Assembly: GCA_028673005.1 (NCBI GenBank)
Contig: CM054115.1
Location: 5,625,501-5,689,500, forward strand
DNA length: 64,000 bases
DNA from: Tanypteryx hageni
Taxonomy: Eukaryota > Arthropoda > Insecta > Odonata > Petaluridae
Direction: 5' to 3'
The first letter of the stretch is position 1. Every line of letters starts with the position of its first letter. Made by a program: the position numbers and the translations under genes. Positions 57,515 to 64,000 of this stretch are shown here, piece after piece. The notes under the pieces are model-generated. The model did not search any database. It saw only the letters and a program-made list of their open reading frames with translations, and had not been told where the DNA came from.

Positions 57515-57979
57515 CAGTGCTGTAGTGGAGTGGTATACGCCGTACACCCACTGCTTTTTTCGAATGAATTGGATATGTCCTCTGCTTTTTCGAACAAATG
57601 GCCTATATCCTCGCCTAATGAGAAATTATTCAGGATGAATGAAAAAACAACCAGTTACTCCTTTTTTCGTGGCCCCAAATATTGAAGCTGCACCTGCAAT
57701 TCTTGAAAATCTGCGGCCCATGAAGAGATTTAATACCAATATTATAATACTATTTTCGTTTCGATCAGATTTTAAATAAATACTGTGCTTATTATTTTTT
57801 AACTTTTTATATACATCACTTACGTGAAATAAAAATTTCAAAGAAAGGTCATACGTATTTTCTATCATCGTAACATTATAGTCATGTACTTTGCTCTTTA
57901 AAAAATTGGGTAAGACCTCTCCTCCCCCTGAAGATTTTCTTCCATATACCCTCGGCTTTTTTTTACGACTACAGCACTG
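57515..57979. mobile_element. hAT-type MITE (465 bp)
   Basis: CATATATT at 57507-57514 and 57980-57987 is a perfect 8-bp duplication. The ends are CAGTGCTGTAGTGG and, from the right, CAGTGCTGTAGTCG. There is no coding content. It lies in the 3' region of GSKIP. Confidence 0.9.
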
Positions 57980-57989
57980 CATATATTTT

Positions 57990-59130
57990 ACCTAAAAGTA
58001 TTTCATGAAATCAAAGTATCGCACGTGATTGTAGGTACGCAAGTGCGAGATAACAACGGAAGATTAAAAGTAAAAATTTAGAGGGAGATTTTGTTAGGGT
58101 TGATTTTCGTTGTGGTACTGGTAGATACCAAATATTTATGCTGGTCTCTGCGTCAACTTGTTGATAATTTGTTACTCGATATTAGAGGCCACCAATGTGT
58201 GTGTAGCGAGGGCTGAATGTGGCCCCCAGGGTGATTTCTCTCATTCATTTAGGCTAAATTGGGTTACTGAGGGCGTACTTGATTAATGAAAAAGATATTG
58301 CTTCTTTTATCTGTAACATTTTATTTAGAACTAACCATTAACTAATCATTATTTAGAACAAGGAAGTTTATCAGTTTTGTCTAAATTCCATTTATTTGTT
58401 GGTGAACAGGCAACATACCACACTTGCATATGTGACTCATACTTAGTAGTTTCACAATTTTCATACTTTGTAACATTGACTCCCCCCCTCAACATTGAGG
58501 AGGGCCAAAGCCATCGGCATTGGCTCTTTGGAACTACTTTGTAATAGTTTGTTTCAGTCTTTGACTATAATGCTCTGTTAAGAAATTGTTGGTTAATATT
58601 CATGAAATTTATTGTTATATTCCTTTTCATGTTGATTACCGTTATTTGTGTTTGTTATTTTTATGTTTTCAAGTTTATTGATATGTCATTTTGTTGTATT
58701 GAACTTCAATTTTCTTGCTCTATGATATTAATACAAGGGAAAATTATTATTAATGTGTTAATATTCTTTTCATTTTAAATGTTTGGCCTTTGTTCCACAT
58801 TGAATTATGAAATGTGCAGTGAGACCTGCACATTTGATAATTCCATGTGGCTTGCTTACTCTAAAATTTTTGGGACCACTACTTTATATTAGGTATAATA
58901 AATATATTATTGCTAAACCAAAGAAAATTTTCATTACAATATTTTTTCTGGAGTTTTTTAACTTCATGTAGTGTTTCTTGCAGCCAGTTCACAATGGTAA
59001 TGAAAAGAAAATCACAGTTAAAATTGGCACCTATTTATTTACAGATTCATATGGCAAAATAACATTTCTTTGCTGCAGCATATTCTGCGAATACTACATT
59101 TATGACTTTTCTAGGAGTGGGAAACCAATT
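57990..59130. other. Intergenic, no gene recognised
   Basis: AT-rich. At about 58485-58530 two short hairpins stand side by side: CCTCAACATTGAGG, and CCAAAGCCATCGGCATTGGCTCTTTGG. Nothing else supports an RNA gene there. Confidence 0.4.
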
Positions 59131-59138
59131 ATCTAGGA

Positions 59139-59779
59139 CAGTGGTTGGCAACCTTTTTTAATGGCATGTCAATTAAAGGTTTTGGAGAAATTCGATGAGT
59201 CAATTAAAAAAATTGAATGAAAAGAAAAATCAAACCTGGATGTTTATATAAGCTATATTTAGCAATTGAATTACTCGGATCTTGTCTGTTATCTGCCACC
59301 CACCCAAGTCAATATATGCAGCGCCCTTCTGGTGGTGGGATATGGGACTAGCGTCGGATACAACTGTTTGGGCTACAACATACTCCAACTCACCCCTCCT
59401 CCCCCACCCCCCTCCAGGTTGGGTAAGTTAGTTAAAGTGTTTTGGTTTCTTTACATGTTCACTGTCCTGCTCCCCCGTGGGGGGTGGCACAGTAAATGTG
59501 GGAAGAAACCAAAAACACTTTCAAACTAACTTACCTAACCCAGTCACAGTCGTATCCTGCACACTTATACTTTTTTCCTGCAGCTAACCTCCACACAGTT
59601 CCATTTCTTGCCACTTCATTCCGTTAGGGCGCTGGGTGGGTGGCAGATAACAGACAAGACCCAATTACTCTATTTTCTTTAAAACGTAAACCCTTCTAAG
59701 CATGTTCACCTGTGTGGGTCACCCAAATTGTGATGGCAGGTCACTCATTGACCTGCGGGTTATAGGTTGCTGGCCACTG
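59139..59779. mobile_element. hAT-type MITE, outer (641 bp including a nested one)
   Basis: Ends CAGTGGTTGGCAACCT and, from the right, CAGTGGCCAGCAACCT are typical of hAT. ATCTAGGA (59131-59138) and CTCTAGGA (59780-59787) are an 8-bp duplication with one mismatch. Without the nested element it is ~247 bp. Confidence 0.85.
59277..59662. mobile_element. hAT-type foldback MITE, nested (386 bp)
   Basis: A perfect 8-bp duplication AATTACTC (59269-59276, 59663-59670) flanks ends GGATCTTGTCTGTTATCTGC and, from the right, GGGTCTTGTCTGTTATCTGC. A second inner inverted repeat (about 59417-59470 against 59487-59541, GGGTAAGTTAGTTAAAGTGT side) makes most of it a foldback. The inverted ends also share CCACCCACCCA and CGCCCT. 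Confidence 0.92.
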
Positions 59780-59789
59780 CTCTAGGATA

Positions 59790-62255
59790 TAGTTGAGTAA
59801 TTTAAAATGCATCATTCTCATTCTGAATGATCATGTGAACTGCTTTTATGATTAAGTTTTCTAGGAGTGAAAATGCATTCTGTAAAACAAGGATCGGCAA
59901 CGTAAGGCCAGCACTATGACAGTGAGTGTTTTATAGGGACATTTCCATTGTGGTCTGCTGAAGTGTTGAACAACACACTGTGACGCACAACTTAGAAAAG
60001 CCCCCTCATCTAGTATATCGTATTATATTTCTAAAATACATAATTATCATCCAGAAAAATCCTGATCTTATGGCAGGCTTAATTTGACTCCCTCATAACA
60101 GTAAATGTAATTGGATCCATTTTCATTTTTACATTTTACTATTCACAATCATGCTTTGGACACAAACATAGCAATCCCAATATCTGATACATATTTAAAT
60201 ATAATTTCAATTATTTTTTACTGGGATAATCACGGTCCGTAAAAATTTCTCAGCATCAGTAATCTCAAATAAGTTTCTTTTAGGCTTCATTGTTACTGAA
60301 ATGTTCATCTGCTCCTCTCTGTGTGAATTCCTTCCATTTGATGAGATCAATTCTTGGAAGTATTCGGCTATTGCATCTTACTCGTGGGTTCCTGTAAATA
60401 TCCATTGCTGTTATTGTATATTAATTAAGATGTACCGTTAAAAGAGATTGAAAATTAAGCAATTTTTTGTCAGGATTCACTAATTTTACAGGGGAGCAGT
60501 GCTGTCAGGTTTCCTCTATAAAAATGTTACATTTACTTTTAAAATGAAACCCTCAATCATTTTGTTTCCAATTCACATAATCACCTTTGGATTTTGGGTG
60601 GCAATTCTATAAATTTTGATAATATTGTTCATTAAAGAACTGGTTTTATTTAATACTACCAAAATGCTATTGTAGCCTTTTCCAGGAAATTTTTAAATTT
60701 AATTTAATGTCTTCAACATAGTGGGACCTGAAAAAATTGTACATTGCCTGTACTTAATTAATTTTTATGAAATTTTATAAAATAAAATTATAAAAAGCAT
60801 ACAATGCTATTAATGTAACACTTTGACTAAAAACATGAACTTTACAGGAATTTCTCCTTCCAAACAACATTCAATTTAATTTTCCAGTTGAAGCATACAT
60901 GTTTCCTTGTACTTACTTGTCATAGTCTGGTAACAACAATGCATATACTTGCATTGATCTTATGTAGTCGCCTGAGTCACAGAGAAGTCTGGACAGTCTT
61001 ATCTTCCTTATTTCTTGAAGTTGAGCTTCAAAGTTTGCAAAAGAACAATATTTAAAAAGTTAAAGCTTAGCTTGGAATCTCAAAATATATCAGTATCTAT
61101 TTAATGAAAACTACAAAGTAATGTGTAGATATTTCATGTACAGCACAATGCCTGAAATCTGGCATTCAGAAAACTGGCTATTTTTTACTTTTGAAATCAT
61201 TGTGCTAATAATCTGCACAGGTTTCCAGAAAACAGGAAATTTTTCAGTCACGGTTTTGTTTGTCTTGAGCTCCAAATTCCATGCTCAGCTGACACCAGTT
61301 TCAGCATTATTTATAAATCATAATCAAACTTATTTTATTCACCCATTGTAAAGATATAATTCATGTGTTTAAGATATAAGAAAAACTCGTAAAGGAAAAG
61401 CACGATATCGTTAAAAAAATCTACAAAGAAGTGTTGAATGATCTTCTACTCATGTATATTCAAACCTTGAAAATCCTGGGGCTTGCACCTCATCAACATC
61501 ATTCTTGGCCCCTTCCCCCGCATACCCTCCAATGTAAATGTCTATCAACAATCCCTACGCATTTGACTTTGAGAGCAGAAGCAGTAAAATAATTTGGTAA
61601 GCAAATAAAAAATTTGTTCTTTTTATTTCATTGCGTGAATAAAAATCACCATAACCCTAGTACACTGGTGTCATTAGGCACTTTCCTACCATGCTTAATG
61701 GAAAATCCACCCCTGTGAATACATGCATTTTTGAAGAAAAGTACCTAAATAAATAATTGGAAAATCCGGCAATGTCTCGGTCCCGGGCATCCCGGATTTG
61801 TGAGAGTGCACTGTAACATGATTTTACTTTAGCTCATCAAGCATTTGCTCTCCATAAGTCTGGGATGCACAACTCAGAAGTTGACATAGGCCAGAATGGA
61901 CCTGGATTGGAACTAACTAGCCGCACTGAAAGTTTTGTTTCCATAATAAAAATAGAAGTGCACAATTATGGTGTAATTAATTACCATAACTAATCTTTCT
62001 TGCAATATTCATTACAAAAAATGAAGTAAATATAAATTAGGTACTTATTCAACAGGAGATTCTTTGCTATTTTTTTATTGCAATTCCACCGTTATCTACC
62101 ATCATACTGGTAGTTGTTATTTTGAGAATCTCATAAACTCTGATTTGTTGGTGTTGAAGGTAAGGGAAGCTTTTTTTTTCTTCTTCAGAGAGAATGTTTG
62201 TTCACACATGCATATTTCTAAATAATGACAATATTTAGCTTCTTTTCTGATTGAC
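59790..62255. other. Intergenic, no gene recognised
   Basis: AT-rich sequence with no convincing frame. Around 59884 AAGGATCGGCAACGTAAGGCC looks like another hAT end without a partner. At 61765-61816 GGAAAATCCGGCAATGTCTC and CCGGATTTGTGAGAGTGCAC followed by TGTA resembles a Tigger end, comparable to 1872-1910. Confidence 0.4.
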
Positions 62256-62257
62256 GT

Positions 62258-62510
62258 TGGGTATAATTTTGAAGTGAGAAAAAATTCTGCTATGGCTGGG
62301 AATCAAACCTGGGTCTGCCACTTGCCGGGTGGATATTCTATCACTGAACTATCCTAGTTCAGTGGTAGAAAATCCGCCCAGCAAGTGGAAGACCCGAGTT
62401 TGATTCCCAGTCATAGCAGAATTTTTTCTCATTTCAAAATTATTCCCAACATTAACAGCTAATGCCTGTCTGCTTAGGGTCTTATGATCATTTCATTCTA
62501 ACAATTTCTG
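62258..62510. repeat. tRNA-derived repeat, two copies head to head
   Basis: The right half (62353-62450) has TAGTTCAGTGGTAGAAAATC, AGTTTGATTCCCAGTCATAG and CATTTCAAAATTATTCCCAAC. The left half (62258-62352) is its inverse (GAAAAAATTCTGCTATGGCT, GGGAATCAAACCTGGGTC, ACTGAACTA). The two abut with almost no spacer. The right copy continues GCTAATGCCTGTCTGCTTAG to about 62510. Confidence 0.85.
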
Positions 62511-62791
62511 GTTGGCGGAACCTTGGACATATCTCTTAGTTGTAGAACTCAATATGAGAGAATGCTCGGAGTTTATTTTTAACGTTGTAGAGAACTGCAG
62601 TTATATCTATTTAAGGTAAATACTAAGCTAGTATTTTTTATCTTCAATCAAAAGAGGATCAGAAAACAGCTGAAATATGGCGTTATCTTCTTGTATATAA
62701 GCAAATATTCTATTAAATTCTATCTTCAGTTTTTCTAGATAGGACACATTATTTCAGCTTCTACTTAGGGAAACAATGAGTTACATGTTGG

Positions 62792-63065
62792 AAGGGACGG
62801 CCCGAGGAATTTTGGTGCCCTGGATGAGATTACACTCCAGCATCCCCCTCCGTTAATGTTTGATGAAATATTTACAAAGTACGTGTTAATTTATTCATTG
62901 CTCTGTAATAATTATTGATAATGAAAAATTAAAAGGAATGCCATCAAGATTATAGCCTGCTCCTAGATATAAACTGTTAACCAATATTTATTCACTTGCA
63001 AGAAATGCATAGATAAATGATTGCCCCCAAAATTTTGATGACCTGGGCAGCTCGGGCCGACCATC
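62792..63065. mobile_element. hAT-type MITE (274 bp)
   Basis: CATGTTGG at 62784-62791 and 63066-63073 is a perfect 8-bp duplication. The ends are AAGGGACGGCCCGAG and, from the right, GATGGTCGGCCCGAG. It is non-coding. Confidence 0.85.
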
Positions 63066-63074
63066 CATGTTGGG

Positions 63075-63722
63075 AAATGTGACAAATCCTTGTTCCTCAA
63101 CTGTGAATTAAATATAGTCATACCCTGGTTATCTGACAGGTTAGGTTCCTGGCTTTTGTCGGAAAGCGAGAATCATCACAAAGTTAGACAATTTTTCCAT
63201 AAGCGCAATGTTATGAGAGATTAGGTTCCTGACCCTTAGTAGAATACCTTAAAATTTACAGAAATGGCCTATGAATGTTATTGAAGTAATGTTAAACTGT
63301 ATTTATAGGCCTGTCTAAGCATTTAAAATGTTTACAAAAGCATTTTTAATAAATAAAAATGTTTAAAACAATTTTTCTTCCCTTCTTTTCCTACTCTTCT
63401 GTCTTAAGTGACCAACTGAAATTTTATTGGAGGTTGAAAATTTTATTGAAGGTATGAAGAACCAAATACATACGTTGTAGTCCTAACGTACATAAATTTC
63501 AGCACTATTAGGTAGTGGGAAATCCAAGTTCCACTAGTTTGTATTATGATAGAAATGAATATCAGCAAATTATGCTAAAACAAGCATAATTTACTGATAG
63601 GTATGAGTATTTTTGAAGCTATAAGCCTCAGAAACCAGTGTTATTATTATTTATATTTTAAATAAAACTTTTTTAAAAGAAATCAACCAGATTTCTATGC
63701 AACACTGAATTGGCTTCAATTG
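63075..63722. other. Intergenic, nothing recognised
   Basis: AT-rich. ATACCCTGGTTATCTGACAGG at 63120 resembles a Tigger-type end but lacks a partner. Confidence 0.35.
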
Positions 63723-63726
63723 TTAA

Positions 63727-63897
63727 CCCTTTGACTGCAAAAAGTGACTTTGCTCTATGGCCAAACATACCTAATGCTAGGCTGTGGAATCAAGGATGGG
63801 GAAGTATGATGCTTTGTGTGGTAATCATTTTTTGATGGCCATGTGGCGAAGTTGCTTTACATGGTAATGACTAATGTCACGTTATGTTGTGAAAGGG
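63727..63897. mobile_element. Short TTAA-flanked MITE (171 bp)
   Basis: TTAA at 63723-63726 and 63898-63901 flank CCCTTTGACTGC and, from the right, CCCTTTCACAAC. The end resembles CCCTTTCACGACC of PB1 and CCCTTTGAGTGCC at 42489. It is too short to encode anything. Confidence 0.65.
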
Positions 63898-64000
63898 TTA
63901 AGATATAACCTATTTCCAGGTGGCTGTTTACATTTAGACTGTGCTTAGGGTCGTGTCATAAACCATTAAATGAGCAAATCAATTGAGTGGAATGCGAGTA

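Overview
This is a window of a repeat-rich animal genome, most likely an insect or other arthropod. It has spliced genes with GT-AG introns, AATAAA signals, AT-rich non-coding DNA and many eukaryotic mobile elements (piggyBac-like, mariner, pogo/Tigger-like, hAT, RTE-like and other LINEs, Penelope-like). The species cannot be named from the sequence.

Two host genes are supported, both on the + strand. The first is ribosomal protein L11 (RpL11, uL5). Four coding exons are visible at 5831-5980, 10324-10471, 19546-19640 and 51417-51449, together the last 141 codons. The exon or exons for the N-terminal ~38 residues were not found and probably lie upstream of the window. The introns are very long for a ribosomal-protein gene: 4.3, 9.1 and 31.8 kb. 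The second gene is a single-exon GSKIP homologue (GSK3-beta interaction protein, DUF727) at 56816-57163.

The rest is mostly mobile DNA inside RpL11 introns. Intron 5981-10323 holds a 1.3-kb TTAA-flanked non-autonomous element. Intron 10472-19545 holds a 617-bp TTAA element, a 5'-truncated RTE-like LINE split by a mariner, an apparently complete 2171-bp piggyBac-like element with an uninterrupted transposase, and a tRNA-derived repeat. The 31.8-kb intron holds a palindrome with decayed hammerhead-like motifs, a mariner carrying a nested element that itself holds a Penelope-like tail, two related Tigger-like elements, a rearranged Penelope-like element, a hAT fragment, a second mariner split by a second piggyBac-like element, microsatellites, a ~770-bp tandem array with hairpins, a second palindrome with two intact hammerhead cores, a pogo-type element and a decayed hAT.

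Downstream of RpL11 are another tRNA-derived foldback, a hammerhead-like motif, a second copy of the hairpin tandem family, GSKIP, four hAT-type MITEs (one nested in another) and a 171-bp TTAA MITE.

The most interesting signal is a set of hammerhead-ribozyme-like motifs (CTGANGA, stem II, GAAA, short palindromic stem III, stem I). They occur at 22.6, 44.9 (both strands) and 53.8 kb, with decayed versions at 20.2, 26.6 and 33.4 kb. Several sit at the 3' ends of Penelope-like elements or in large palindromes. Insertion order can be read directly at several loci, because removing one element restores the reading frame of the element it interrupted.
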